A stretch of 64,000 bases of DNA from Brevipalpus yothersi (taxonomy: Eukaryota; Arthropoda; Arachnida; Trombidiformes; Tenuipalpidae): assembly GCA_003956705.1 (NCBI GenBank), contig QZCP01000170.1:101346-165345 (forward strand), written 5' to 3'. The translations under genes were made by a program, and so were the position numbers. The notes below the pieces were generated by a model, which was given only the letters and a program-made list of their open reading frames with translations, had not been told where the DNA came from and searched no databases. Positions within the stretch are counted from its first letter, which is position 1, and each line of letters begins with the position of its first letter. Below are positions 1 to 10,240 of this stretch, piece after piece.

Positions 1-501
1 TATGTTGCCTCCTCAGTTTTTGATCACAGTTGTGCACCGAATGTTTGTCGAGTATTTGATGGGCTCAAAATGCAAGTTAGGGCCATAAAATCATTTGATA
101 CCGAAACAGAGGCTCCTGTGATCAATTATAAAGAAGAATTTTTGACAAGAGAACAAAGACAGAGAATTTTTGAAAATAATTATTTCTTCAAGTGTAAGTG
201 CTTACGATGCATTACCCAAGATGAGCAAAGAGATAAAGATATGCCTCAATTAAAACTGGATTTTGATAATTTTTTCAATTCAAGAGAACCTCACGAAGCT
301 CTTGAAGCAGGGATCAAGTTTTTGAAACTTTTTCTGAAACACTTTCCAGAGCCTTCTGTCACCCAAACATTAGCTTATTATCAAATCGCTTCAATTTGTG
401 ACCTATTCAAAGATGAACGTCTTGAGTTTTACGAAACAAAATTGTTGGAAAATTTTCTCATAACTCATGGTCTTCAACATTCTCTACTAAAAAAGAAATA
501 A
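1..501 (+). CDS. SMYD-like SET/MYND protein, 3' part only (copy 1)
   Basis: The reading frame is open from base 1, so the gene starts left of the window; 166 codons are visible. It begins inside the SET domain with FDHSCAPN, the SMYD family's NHSCxPN AdoMet-binding motif with Asn changed to Asp. It continues through GLKMQVRAIKSFD and the post-SET zinc cysteines (CKCLRC near residue 68), and ends with a helical tail (about residues 95-166) closely similar to the copy at 27107-28301. SMYD proteins are lysine methyltransferases or divergent relatives acting in nucleus and cytosol. This copy keeps the full C-terminal tail that copies at 1755, 15229 and 20891 have lost. Family assignment is firm; catalytic activity is unknown because the first half is missing. 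Confidence 0.85.
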   Translation, partial: YVASSVFDHSCAPNVCRVFDGLKMQVRAIKSFDTETEAPVINYKEEFLTREQRQRIFENNYFFKCKCLRCITQDEQRDKDMPQLKLDFDNFFNSREPHEALEAGIKFLKLFLKHFPEPSVTQTLAYYQIASICDLFKDERLEFYETKLLENFLITHGLQHSLLKKK

Positions 502-1754
502 GATTGTCCTGGTCTCTCTTCCTGATTTTCCTAAAGGCTTCAATTTTCTGAAATTGACTTTCTGAAAATTTTTCGATTTTTTCGAAAATCTTACTCGGGC
601 ATTGAAAAAACCACTGACACTTTTTTCAGCGCACAGAATGTATATGTTGAGTTCCAAATAGGTCTTGATAAGCTCATAAAACGGAGGAGGCACAGCATTT
701 ATCAAGGCCACATTTTTCTTTGATTTTGCTAAAGACACTCATTTACAGTATTTTCTGTTTCGCCACTATTGTATCGAATATATATTTGAAAATGAGAATA
801 AATCATGTGGCTAATGTGATGATTGATATAAGTAAATAGTTCAACGAGATGATCATTTCGATATTTCATATTGTTGAACCACTGTTTTTATGGAGGATAT
901 TTCCTAGGAGACTGGCTCGGCTTCCATCAATGAATACTTCTTATGAGCATCAAGAAAAAAGAGAAAACGCATTCAATCGATTAGTGTCCGACAAAAGACT
1001 GAAAATGTGTCTTGGAAACTTTTCCGGAGATCTGAAAATGATGAACCAATACTGAAAAAGACATCAAAATATTCCAAATCTATTGGAACTATCAGGACAG
1101 TGAAAACATCTACCGTAAAAGTAAAAGTCGAACTGGATTGAATCTTGATTTGTGGCTTCCAAAATCAGGCTCTCAGAGTGATGAAAATCTCTATGATCTC
1201 CTGAGAAAACGAGTGATAATAGAATTCAGATGAGAATTCTAGGGCTAATAATAAATTTGAAGATAAATCAGAACTACTTTCAGTCTTGAGATGCCTCATC
1301 AACCCATCCAACTGGAAATGAAGATCTTTTCTACCAACAAGTAAATATTGCGAAAATCTTGTCAATGCAGTTTCGGTCAAAAACTATAGTACTCCAACGT
1401 ACCACAAATGCAACAAAATAAAACTACTTTCCATAAAGTATTCTTCCCCTATGCATTGATGGACCCCTCTATTTTGGTAAAATATGACCAGTAATCACAT
1501 TTTCGTATGTGGCTTCCAGAATGTATTGAAAAGTGCGCCTTATACATGAAAACTGTTAAACTGTTAACGTTGCTGGGGAAACATTAACGTTACAATGAGC
1601 AATGTTTCACTTTTTAATGGAAAATTTACCGTTATTTTTTTGTACGGCAAAGTTTGTCCGTATGTATCAGAACGAGAATCCTTTCTATTTTGGCTAGATC
1701 ATTGTTCGATATAGACTTTTTTTGTATGAAAAATTAAGGTGCAGTGAAAAAAAA
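502..1754. other. Intergenic, with a relic of the PSI-family tail
   Basis: No intact gene is seen. The only recognisable content is the decayed PSI-family C-terminus at 1081-1233, listed separately. The remaining short open frames have no homology to anything else in the window. Confidence 0.5.
1081..1233 (+). pseudogene. Relic of PSI-domain membrane protein C-terminus
   Basis: The frame ending at TGA 1231-1233 reads SRTGLNLDLWLPKSGSQSDE followed by NLYDLLRK. This matches the extreme C-terminus of the gene at 22821-24917 (GLNLDLALLKSQSKSDENLN). No PSI domain or membrane segment is nearby, so it is an isolated 3' fragment. It lies on the + strand, while the intact family members are on the - strand, which implies an inversion or an independent insertion. 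Confidence 0.7.
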
Positions 1755-2738
1755 ATGGTGAAATACAAACCCGGTAATGTGATTGCTGAATGTTATCCAT
1801 TCGTGTACTGTTTAAACTCAACTGAGGTGGAGAAAAGGTGCTATTTTTGCACCAAAGCTAGGTAATTCTACTCTTTCCCGTTTCTGCTGCCTAATCATAT
1901 ATATTCATGCATATTCATTTATTCTTATACTCTTTGTATCTATGATTTCAGTTCATCACTCGGAGGATGTTCCCAATACAAAGTTGCTCGGTACTGTGAC
2001 TCTTCATGTCAGACTGGAGATTGGAAGTTGGCACACAAGAGTGAATGTAAAATTCTCGCCAATACATCTTTGGACAGCTTATCCAATAGTGTTGCGTTGA
2101 AATTGGTTGTCCGAGTGATTGACCTGCTCAAAAAACACCCTGAAAAAGCATTCGAAGAAGTCCAAACTTATGGTGACAAGAGAAGTTTCGATTCTCTCAT
2201 TAGTCACAGTAAGAAAAATGCTAGGAATCCTTGGAGAGTCGCCAGCTTAGTAGCAGCTTGGTCAGATCTTCTTCAACATTCTCCCAAATATAAAGAAGTT
2301 GATTTTATCACTTTTTTCGATATCTATGGTAAAATAAGGACTAACTCATTCACTATTAGAGAAAAGAATGTGATAATTGGGAGAGCACTTTATATTGCTT
2401 CTTCAGTTTTCGATCATAGTTGTAAGCCAAATGCTATGCCGTTCTATGATGGACTCAAAATGCAGATCAGGGCCATCACGAGTTTTGATACAGATGTTGA
2501 GGCTCCTGTCATCAGTTATATTGACTATATGAAACCTAGAGAGGAGAGACAGAAAGTTCTTGAAGATGGTCATTTCTTCAAGTGTAAATGTCAACGATGC
2601 ATGGCTCCGATTGAGCAAGATAAAAGTGATTTGTTTGAGTTGAATTTTTCCTCATCAAAGGACCGAGCTTTCGGAACAGTCGAGTTTATGAAACTTTTGC
2701 TAGAGCAATTATCTGGGCCTTCAAATACTCTTAAATAA
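1755..2738 (+). CDS. SMYD-like SET/MYND protein (copy 2), MYND Cys lost
   Basis: There are two exons, 1755-1861 and 1952-2738, giving 297 residues. Exon 1 is 107 bp and ends in phase 2, exactly as in the copies at 15229, 20891 and 27107, which fixes the start. The MYND zinc finger spans exon 1 CYFC to exon 2 YCDSSC and HKSEC. Where paralogues have CxxCKVARYC this copy reads CSQYKVARYC, so one zinc-binding cysteine is Tyr. The SET core has FDHSCKPN and the post-SET cluster reads CKCQRC. The protein stops at SNTLK, and the following DNA (about 2780-2875) still resembles the paralogue tail out of frame. A zinc finger with a missing ligand and a truncated tail suggest relaxed constraint or a gene becoming a pseudogene. 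Confidence 0.75.
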
Positions 2739-3236
2739 TCTTTATTATCATTCCAATTGGTTACTTATCCGAGGATGGTCGTTTTCCATTTCACGGAACA
2801 AAATTGATTAAAGAATTTCTCATTTTTCCATAACTCATGGCATCGAACTTTCTCCGCTAAAGAAACGAAAATGTTCTTCTGACTGTTCCTCATAAGTTCC
2901 AATTACCTCGAATTAAAGATACTATGGCAAGATAAAGAAGAGGAGAAGAATTACTCTAGTCATCAAGCCAATATACCTCTCCAATTCTTGCTAAAGATAT
3001 TCATTTGGTCACCGAATTACTTTATTACTTCTTTTTAATATTGTTGGTGTTGATAAGAGGTCTTTAAAAATGAGAGTGAATCATGAAATCAGAGTAGTAG
3101 ATGTTAGTGAGAATAGCAACAAGAAGCCTATTTTGAAACTACTGCATCATTCTCGCATACCTACTTTTGTAACACCATATTGTATTTTCCTAGAAGACTG
3201 ACTTTTCGTTGGACAAGTGGACAAATTTGATACTCA
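2739..3236. other. Decayed SMYD 3' end and intergenic DNA
   Basis: Bases of about 2790-2875 keep nucleotide similarity to the tail of SMYD copy 1 (the segment around 430-500) but contain stops and indels. Nothing further is recognised up to the 3' UTR of the next, oppositely oriented gene. Confidence 0.5.
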
Positions 3237-3251
3237 ATGCAGAAGAATTCA

Positions 3252-3257
3252 TTTATT
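3252..3257 (-). promoter_or_regulatory. Poly(A) signal of the 3445-4086 gene
   Basis: TTTATT on the + strand is AATAAA on the - strand, about 190 bp past the stop codon at 3445. The surrounding DNA is similar to 4930-5010, the 3' region of the neighbouring paralogue. Confidence 0.5.
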
Positions 3258-3444
3258 TATCTGACGGAGGACACATTTAGGGAAAAAGACAACAAAGGAC
3301 AAAGCATAATTGTCCATCTTGAGGAGAAAAGCCATAGTTTCAGTTATAATCTGGAGACTCAAAAGCTTGAGGAGATTTTACATCTGATTCGACAACTCAA
3401 TTGTCTGGATAGACCATACTAGACCATACTAGCTTGTGCTAGGT

Positions 3445-4086
3445 TTACCAAGCCTTTTCTTTGCTTTTTTGCAGGACAAGCTTGCTGGTAGATTGTTGGC
3501 TAGGGCATTTAATCCAGCATTTTTTGACACCTACACGATGTAGGATCTCACATGCTGATGTTTCACATCTCGGCTCCATGAGAGGGTCCTGTTTGATAAG
3601 ACATCGGCAGAAACACAATGTTTTGTCCGAAGGACTCTTTTCACATTCACAAAGCGATTCAGCAATGCCGATACATTGCCCAGTGAATTCGGTTGCTCGT
3701 TGATTTACATCAGGAAACTTTGAGGCATCATTGTCCATCGAGTGTTCCTTGAAAGAAAAGTCTCCCGTCGAACGTGGACCAGGGTAAGGATATCGTGGGA
3801 AATCTTCGACTTTCATTCTGTCAATCAGTAGAATGTTACCTAGTAAGAGTTCCAATACAAATTTTCTGTCACCCAATCGATATTCAATCTCGTGCAAGTT
3901 CCGATGGACCAAAGTGGATGCACATATATAAGCATCTATACTCTGATAATACCGACCAAAATTACGTGTGAAGCGTTCGAACCATGGTTTCCATAGATTG
4001 GAATTGGCTATTTGGCTATCGGGTTGAACAGGGCACCAAGCGAATGTCAAAGGAACCAAAAAGATCAGGATGAAACAGTAGAACAT
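3445..4086 (-). CDS. Secreted protein: I29-like domain plus Cys-rich domain
   Basis: A 213-residue protein in a single exon. Residues 1-16 form a signal peptide (MFYCFILIFLVPLTFA), nearly the same as in the gene at 9733. Residues about 30-75 carry a W-x3-F...Y...N-x3-I pattern like the cathepsin-propeptide inhibitor (I29) helix. Residues about 135-200 are Cys-rich (CxCxxxxSDKxLCFCRCL ... CWIKCP) and match the repeat of the gene at 5195-6139. The exon border found in paralogues after ...LDxxxM corresponds to IDRM here but is read through without an intron, so intron loss is likely. A secreted protease inhibitor-like role is inference from the I29 pattern only; no catalytic domain follows. Confidence 0.7.
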   Translation of the reverse strand: MFYCFILIFLVPLTFAWCPVQPDSQIANSNLWKPWFERFTRNFGRYYQSIDAYICASTLVHRNLHEIEYRLGDRKFVLELLLGNILLIDRMKVEDFPRYPYPGPRSTGDFSFKEHSMDNDASKFPDVNQRATEFTGQCIGIAESLCECEKSPSDKTLCFCRCLIKQDPLMEPRCETSACEILHRVGVKKCWIKCPSQQSTSKLVLQKSKEKAW

Positions 4087-4925
4087 TTTGTGGTTTTCCT
4101 TAACAAACTAGTATTTGTAGAAGAGAAGAGAGAATTCAACAAAGAAACTTGTAAAAAGACGATGAAAAACGGATGTTTTCTCAACGATAATGTGATAATG
4201 TGGAACACAAGAAATAATCTGGAGGATTCACTTTTTTACCTCTTATTTAACTGTTTCGGCACTCTCATTTTGTCAAAACTCCCCTCCTAACAGATGAAAC
4301 AGCTCATCAGCATACTTGAGACATGAATCACTCGTCAGCAATCTCGATTGAATCAGAAGCTTATTTTAGTAAACCATCAAAGTGATTCATTAGGAATACA
4401 GGGTAAAAAACAAAAATAATTGAGACTGAAATCGTATCATCTGCATTGATGAGCCCAGATGGAAATGTGTCTCTGCGACAATTTTCATCAATCCAGGTAA
4501 TTCTTGGAATCGGTATTGAGGTAACTAATAAGTTTCATGGCTAGCATCCCAGGCAACTTCCTTGATGAATCAATCATTATTTCATCTCTACTCCGTCCTG
4601 TGCACATTTTTAAGTGCATTTCTATTATGCTTATTGCATTCCTATTTCAATTGTTCAATGAGTAATATCAGAGTTAGGATAACAAGATGTGTCTACTCGG
4701 CTCAGGTGCAATGATGAATTTCTGAGTGCAAGAATGCGATCTCACTGTGCTTTTTTATCGAATGAGAAGTTCATACATTTACCGATAACTTTTCTCCGAA
4801 TTCAAAAGTCTCTAAAATTGAAGATAATCTGATTTATCCATTGAAAGATTATTTGGATATCTATCGTGTCTAAGGCTTATATTGCTAAGGCTCAATCGAT
4901 GAGAATAAGGAATTGATGTAAAATT
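4087..4925. other. Promoter region of the 3445-4086 gene and intergenic DNA
   Basis: On the - strand, around 4226-4240, GAGGTAAAAAAGTG aligns with GAGGTATAAAAAGCAG upstream of the paralogue at 5195-6139, so the TATA box is degraded here. The rest has no recognisable gene. Confidence 0.4.
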
Positions 4926-4946
4926 GTGATATTGAATGCAGTAGAA

Positions 4947-4952
4947 TTTATT
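4947..4952 (-). promoter_or_regulatory. Poly(A) signal of the 5195-6139 gene
   Basis: AATAAA on the - strand, about 245 bp past the stop codon. It lies in a block similar to the 3' region of the gene at 3445-4086, so the two genes were duplicated together with their 3' UTRs. Confidence 0.5.
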
Positions 4953-5194
4953 AAAATATTCGACAGAGAACACAATTTGGGAAAAGGACAGCAAGGCATA
5001 ATTGTTCACATCATACGGAACAGCCTCGGTTTTAAAAATCAGTTGGTAGCATGGAGAGGTGAAATGAGATATCCGCTTCCTGATTTACCGATCAAGCCAG
5101 AGTCAAAATGTCTTTCGAGATCACTCCAGAATTTTACCAGGCGATGATGATAATCGGAGAGATCCATTTCCGTTTCAATCATGCACCAAAAAAA

Positions 5195-6139
5195 TCATAG
5201 GGCCACATGCGGTTGAGCCTCATCGTTGCTTGATTTCATTCCATGCTGGCGAGCAGGCTTTTGGGGAGGACACCTCCTGATGCAGATTTTTCTGCCAAAA
5301 ATTTTCGGAGTACAAGTAGATGTGCATCCTGGTCTGAGTTCAGGTTCCTGACCATCCTTACAGGCACAGATACAGTAACGTTCACGTTTTGTACACGAAC
5401 AGTTACACTGATCATTACCTTTTCCAGTCCATGGCAGCATTTCCATTGGTGAGGGCCCAAAAAACTTTCCAGAAACAGGAGAATTATCGTCTTCAAGAAC
5501 ACGAATTGCATTAAGATCCATGATAACACAATCAGTGGTGTTGGTGAATGGATACTTGTAACATATTAGCAGGCATCCTGAACACAGCTTAGGCTTCGTT
5601 TTACCACCAAGACACCGGCATTTACAGAGACGGTCACCACAAGGTGGGATCCTATGACATCGGCATGAACATTTGAGCACACCAATTGATCGGGTTTCTA
5701 ATTCTTGTCCCCATAGAGCAGCTACATCTGGCTCTCCAAAAACAGGAGAATTATCGTCCTCATGAACATGGGCTGGATTAAGATCTATTTTAACTATAAT
5801 AACGTTACTGGATGAAAACTTGTAAATTATTAGCATCCATCCTGGAGGAAGATAACCCGTCTCTGAACTCGTACAATTGTAATCACAAATATGTTCATCA
5901 TTAGATGGATCCTTGAAACAACCTAAATGTTCACATTGGAGCCCAGTTGATTTGTTCTTGCATTCTGGTTCCCATAGAGTAGCTTCATCTGGCTTTCCAG
6001 AAACAGGAATCTCAGCATCCAAGAAAATGTTGACCAGAGGTGAACGAGAGTTCGAATCAAAACGGTGTTCATTCGATTTGACTGGGGATCGAGCGAAAGT
6101 CGAGGCAACAAAAAACAGAAGAATAACACAGGAATACAT
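5195..6139 (-). CDS. Secreted protein with three Cys-rich repeats
   Basis: The frame is open from 6328, but the start is placed at 6139, where MYSCVILLFFVASTFA makes a signal peptide matching the paralogues; this gives 314 residues. After the leader come three diverged repeats, each opening with SPVxGxP/F and a Trp a few residues later, then CxCxC clusters. The last repeat reads CNCSCTKRERYCICACKDGQ, then C-T-S-T-C and CIRRCP. The repeat also ends the neighbouring gene at 3445-4086, where it occurs once behind an I29-like domain. No I29 domain is present here. The spacing of the cysteines does not match a family I can name with confidence (not a typical TIL, EGF or Kunitz pattern). It is likely extracellular and disulphide-bonded. 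Confidence 0.7.
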   Translation of the reverse strand: MYSCVILLFFVASTFARSPVKSNEHRFDSNSRSPLVNIFLDAEIPVSGKPDEATLWEPECKNKSTGLQCEHLGCFKDPSNDEHICDYNCTSSETGYLPPGWMLIIYKFSSSNVIIVKIDLNPAHVHEDDNSPVFGEPDVAALWGQELETRSIGVLKCSCRCHRIPPCGDRLCKCRCLGGKTKPKLCSGCLLICYKYPFTNTTDCVIMDLNAIRVLEDDNSPVSGKFFGPSPMEMLPWTGKGNDQCNCSCTKRERYCICACKDGQEPELRPGCTSTCTPKIFGRKICIRRCPPQKPARQHGMKSSNDEAQPHVAL

Positions 6140-6290
6140 TTTGTAGTTTTCAGGGTAACAAAGAACCAATAGGAATAAATTAGATCGGGAGACACAACAA
6201 AGAAATTGATGAAAAGAGATGATCAAAAAAGAGAATTTTCTCAACGATAATGTGTAACACAACAAATGTTCTGGATGCTGGAAGATCTGC

Positions 6291-6298
6291 TTTTTATA
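6291..6298 (-). promoter_or_regulatory. TATA box of the 5195-6139 gene
   Basis: TATAAAAA on the - strand, about 152 bp upstream of the chosen ATG. That leaves room for a transcription start near 6262 and a 5' UTR of about 120 bases. The corresponding element of the paralogue has lost the second T. Confidence 0.5.
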
Positions 6299-6299
6299 C

Positions 6300-8063
6300 C
6301 TCTGGCTTAATTGCTTCAGCTCCCTCATCTTCTTAGTACTCCTCCCCTAGAAAATTCATCAACATACCTGAAACATTGATCATTGTGATCTCGATTGAAT
6401 CATAGACCCACTTCGATCAGCCATTCAGATGATATATTGAGATTATACTGTAGAGGTTACTATTAAATGTGTTATTGACAAAAATCTAATACTGAGAGCA
6501 AATGATTCACTAGTAAGTCGCTTATAATCCCATTACTTAGAAGTAGAATCAACTTCCTGCTGAACTGATCATCACCTTATTCTAATTCCATCATATTTAT
6601 ACATTCTTATCTCAAACAGTTATAGCTTACTGCTCCAAAAACTAAACCTAATATTAAGAAGACAGGATGTGTCTAATTTCAGCGGAAATGCAATAAAAGC
6701 ATCAGAATTGAAAAGCATCAGAATGTGATTATAGTGCGTCTAGTCTTCATCCAAATCTAGTGATTTTTTCACATCTAGTATCGATTAATAATTATTTTTG
6801 GAAAAAGAAAATTTAATGTCCGTCTCTCCATTCTAAGCTAAAATTCTAACATAGAGGTGAAATATAGGTACATTTCATAGCTTCGGTACAAATTGAAATT
6901 CAAGCTAGGTTCTTCCTCTCAATTATCAAGCGCTGAAAACGGCCCAGAAAATTTACATCCATAAAAAAAGAGACATTGAAGGCAAATTTCACTGTTTTTC
7001 AAGGGAAAAGATCCAGTATTCTGTTCAAAGAATACGACTATTCAAATCATTCATGAAACTTGTCTTTTCCGCTAAAGAAGTTTAATGGAAATTTGCTCAC
7101 TGGGCGATAGTTTTGAATATCAATGATCTCGATAAGAATTTGATGACAAGAAAAATATCCAATACAAAATGTAAAATGTAATCATAATTCATGCACAATC
7201 TCAGAAAAAATTATCGATACAAAATAATTTGGCACATTTTTTTCTAAAGCGAAATCATAATACATGGTAGATCATTGAATCTTGTTAATAGACTTACCCA
7301 CCAATTTTAATGTTCAATCATTGATCAGTGTGGTGAGAATATGGAGTGATGCATCATCTGGTAGAAGAAGATGAGGAAGCTGTTCAGTATCAGTCGATTA
7401 AGAGTGACACTCATCTCATTGGTCGCATCTCTCTTCCACAGAAGAAACCAGAGCTTCTTCTTCTTCTTCTTCTTGGAATTAGTCCATCTGAAGTTCTGTT
7501 CTTCTATCTCTTCTTCTTTTACATGGTTTTCTTGCCGATTGCTTTTCTCAGTCAATTTTAGGTTCAAGCGCCTCTCTATCTTCAACATACACACACACAC
7601 GTTTTTGCTTTCCAATTTCCTCAATACTCCAAATTTAATGAGAAAATATATGCTCTTGTCTGGAAAATCTTTTAATCTGAGCTCAGTTTCTTGTTCAGGA
7701 GTTGAGACCCCTTCGGTTAGTTGATTACAAGTTCTGAAATATATCTTCTGTAATTTTGTGGGCGTAAGAAGACAATATAAATAAATTTCATTTCATTCTT
7801 CCACTGAAATTGCATTGAAACACACATTTTTCATCTTTGCAGACTCATAGGACGAATGATATTCAAGATTGTCTCAATTATGATGGATCGTTTCGGGAGA
7901 AAATAATGGGACCAATATGATTTTGAGACGATGAAAAGGAGGAGAATGGAAAATTTTTGTTTTGTTTCTTGTGATACAAAAATCACAATATAATCACTGA
8001 CATTGCTTTAAAAGTTACATCAGTTGATCTGTTTACTGAGTTTCAATTTTTTTGAATTTGAAA
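6300..8063. other. Intergenic region, nothing assigned
   Basis: No supported gene. Open frames near 7325-7724 on both strands are products of a (CTT)n/(AAG)n tract at about 7450-7480 and carry poly-Phe or poly-Lys runs. An AATAAA-like string near 7786 (TATAAATAAATTTC) has no gene in front of it that I can support. Confidence 0.4.
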
Positions 8064-8936
8064 ATGTTTGTTCAATTCATTGTCATACTTATTATTTCCT
8101 TCAGTTTCTCTCGCTATCCTGTCAGATCGGAGGTCACTAGTCCTGATTGGAAAAAGTGTCCTATTAGATCATGGGTCACCAGTCCAAATTGGGGAAAGTG
8201 TCCAATCACATCGGACTCAAGAATCTACACAAATCCCAAATGGAATGAATGGTTCTTGCTTTATGAATTCAACTTCAATAGGAATTATGTCGACCGATAT
8301 GCCAGGGAATGTGCCTCGACTCTTATCTATCAAAACCTCATGACTATCCAGGACTGGAATATTCTGGCAGATGTCCAGCAGCGACAAAAACTTCTTTTGG
8401 GCGACAACAGATATCTAGATCAAGTTGAGATGGTAAGTCAAATTTATTCCGTTGTGATATTATTCTCATTGCCGTTTCAAATTCTATTTCCCAATATCTT
8501 TAAGTATCAAAATGTACTCAAAAGTGATGTGGGACAAGATGCTGGCAATCCAAATCACAAGGCCTCTCAATTCACAATTGAACTGCATTTCAATATCTCT
8601 AACAGTCTTGGTTTGAAAAAATGTCCAGTAATACCGAATCCTAGAATCTACAGGGACGTAGAATGGAACAAATTGTTCATGTATTATGAGGCTAACTTCG
8701 ATCGAAATTATGCTGACCCAAGTGAAAGACTCTGTGCCTCGACTCTTGTTTATCGAAACCTTAAGGCCATCGAAAATCAAAATATCCTGGCAGATGATAG
8801 GGAACGAATACAACTTTTGTTGGGTGGCAACAGATGCTTGGATCAAATTCCAATGGTAACTATGTTCATCTTGTTCTGATGTTCTGATGTTCTGATGTTC
8901 TTTTCATTCCCATTTTTAATTCTTATCTAGTATTGA
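8064..8936 (+). CDS. Secreted protein with two tandem I29-like domains
   Basis: Exons 8064-8432, 8505-8855 and 8931-8936; 241 residues. Signal peptide MFVQFIVILIISFSFS, then two near-identical domains (about residues 55-123 and 165-240). Each begins with a CP[IV] segment and W-N-x2-F and carries N-x3-I-x3-N: NLMTIQDWN in the first, NLKAIENQN in the second. In cathepsin propeptides this is the C-terminal half of the ERFNIN motif. Both domains end at ATG followed by a short intron (72 and 75 bp) with similar sequence, so the domain and its intron were duplicated together. After the second intron the frame meets TGA at once (TAT TGA), although the next 44 codons are open and resemble the linker after domain 1. 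Function as a secreted cysteine-protease inhibitor is inferred. Confidence 0.65.
8870..8901 (+). repeat. Short tandem repeat, unit of 8 bp, in intron 2
   Basis: TGATGTTC is repeated about four times inside the second intron of the 8064-8936 gene. It has no counterpart in the first intron. Confidence 0.6.
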
Positions 8937-9143
8937 AGTGAATTCAAGAATTATTTGGGACAAGGTGATGGCGATTTCAATTCCAAGAGACAATCAAAAA
9001 CTATTCAGAACTGTCAAGTGTTGAAGATGTTGGAGCCACTCAATTCTCTGGCTTCCAACTTATAATATTTTCTGTTAACATATCAAGAGCTTTAATTTTC
9101 CATAATATTTCTTCTTCCCATCAATTATAGTGTCCAATCATTG

Positions 9144-9149
9144 AATAAA
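9144..9149 (+). promoter_or_regulatory. Poly(A) signal of the 8064-8936 gene
   Basis: AATAAA about 210 bp past the stop codon, followed by AT-rich DNA. No other gene lies between it and the stop. Confidence 0.5.
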
Positions 9150-9732
9150 AATCTGTTATTCTGTTATATTTCACTGTTTTGGTCCAAAACTTTAGGACAT
9201 ATGAATGTTGAATGAGAGTTTGTATTCTTTTATCAATTTTGATGAACAAGATGAGAATATTCTAAGTCGGTGCACCAATTAATATCTAGAATTATTTATA
9301 AGAATCACAAGCTCAACATTCCCCATTGATTTGATTTCCGCGATGGTTTGAACCTAACTATAATCGGAGGTAGTAAAATATTTTCGAAGATTAACAGAAA
9401 AATATTAGATTTATTAGTTTGATTAGTCATTCAATTGCTAAAGAGGATTTTTATTGTGATGAGACACAATCAGAAGAGGGCTCCATCAATATCGGCCAAG
9501 GTCAAAAATGATTGTATCACGCATGAGAAAATAAATATTTCCGAAGAATGTTACTCTGAGGAACGTAACACTGTCAATGAGTTATTGGAACGTCGTTTAT
9601 TGGAGGTGTATCATCATTTGGTTTTGAGTGTAACATTGTAAAGTAGATAATTTTCAACCAACTTTCCGTTAATTTACTCTCGGAGTAGCCAATATTCATC
9701 AATTCATATCATTTTGTGGTGATCACACTAGA

Positions 9733-10240
9733 ATGAATATGATCTATTGTATTGTTCTACTTTTCTTGGTTCCTCTCACTTTTGCCAAATGTCCGATCAA
9801 ACCAGATCCTGCTATCTACAATGATACTCGCTGGCAAGCGGCTTTCATCATTTACAGGAACACCTTCAATAAGTCCTATTCAGATAGAGACGATGAATGC
9901 CACTCGACTATTCTGTATCACAAAATCAAGGAAAATCTGAACATCAGAGTTGCCATGTTCCTTGGTGGAAATAAAGATCTTGATGGAATTCAGGTGAGCT
10001 CCTCATCAGTTGTTGTTCATATTTCAAAGTCTCCACCCAACATAGAGTCTAAATTCTCTTTTGATCTATCACACTTATCAGAAGAATTCTGCTCCTAATT
10101 TGGTCCAGTTTGCTTTTACTCGGTGGATAGTGACAATTTGTGCAGCTTATCATTTGATGAGCCTGGGCTTTGGTTTTGGTACTGCCACGAACATCATGGA
10201 ATTTGGTAAAGCTATTCGAATCTGGGATCAAGCAATTTGA
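9733..10240 (+). CDS. Secreted I29-like protein, second exon tentative
   Basis: Exon 1 (9733-9993) codes for a signal peptide (IYCIVLLFLVPLTFA) followed by KCPIKPD and a W-x3-F-x12-Y I29-like core, ending at GGNKDLDGIQ and a GTGAGC donor in phase 0. This is the same exon border as in the 8064 gene. Reading through the donor would add 34 unrelated residues and stop at 10098. A better fit is acceptor CCAG at 10108, giving exon 2 at 10109-10240 with 43 codons that open with FAFTRWIVTICAAYHLMSLG, hydrophobic and glycine-rich. That exon is unlike the other family tails, so it is tentative. The family's third core residue row is weaker here (KIKEN in place of NxxxI). Confidence 0.55.

Noticed and set aside
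7325..7724. Overlapping frames of about 100 residues on both strands
   Set aside because: They exist because of a (CTT)n tract giving poly-Phe or poly-Lys. No splice partner, leader or paralogue.
9994..10098. Read-through end of the 9733 gene
   Set aside because: A canonical GTGAGC donor lies at the exon border conserved in the family, and the read-through residues match no paralogue.
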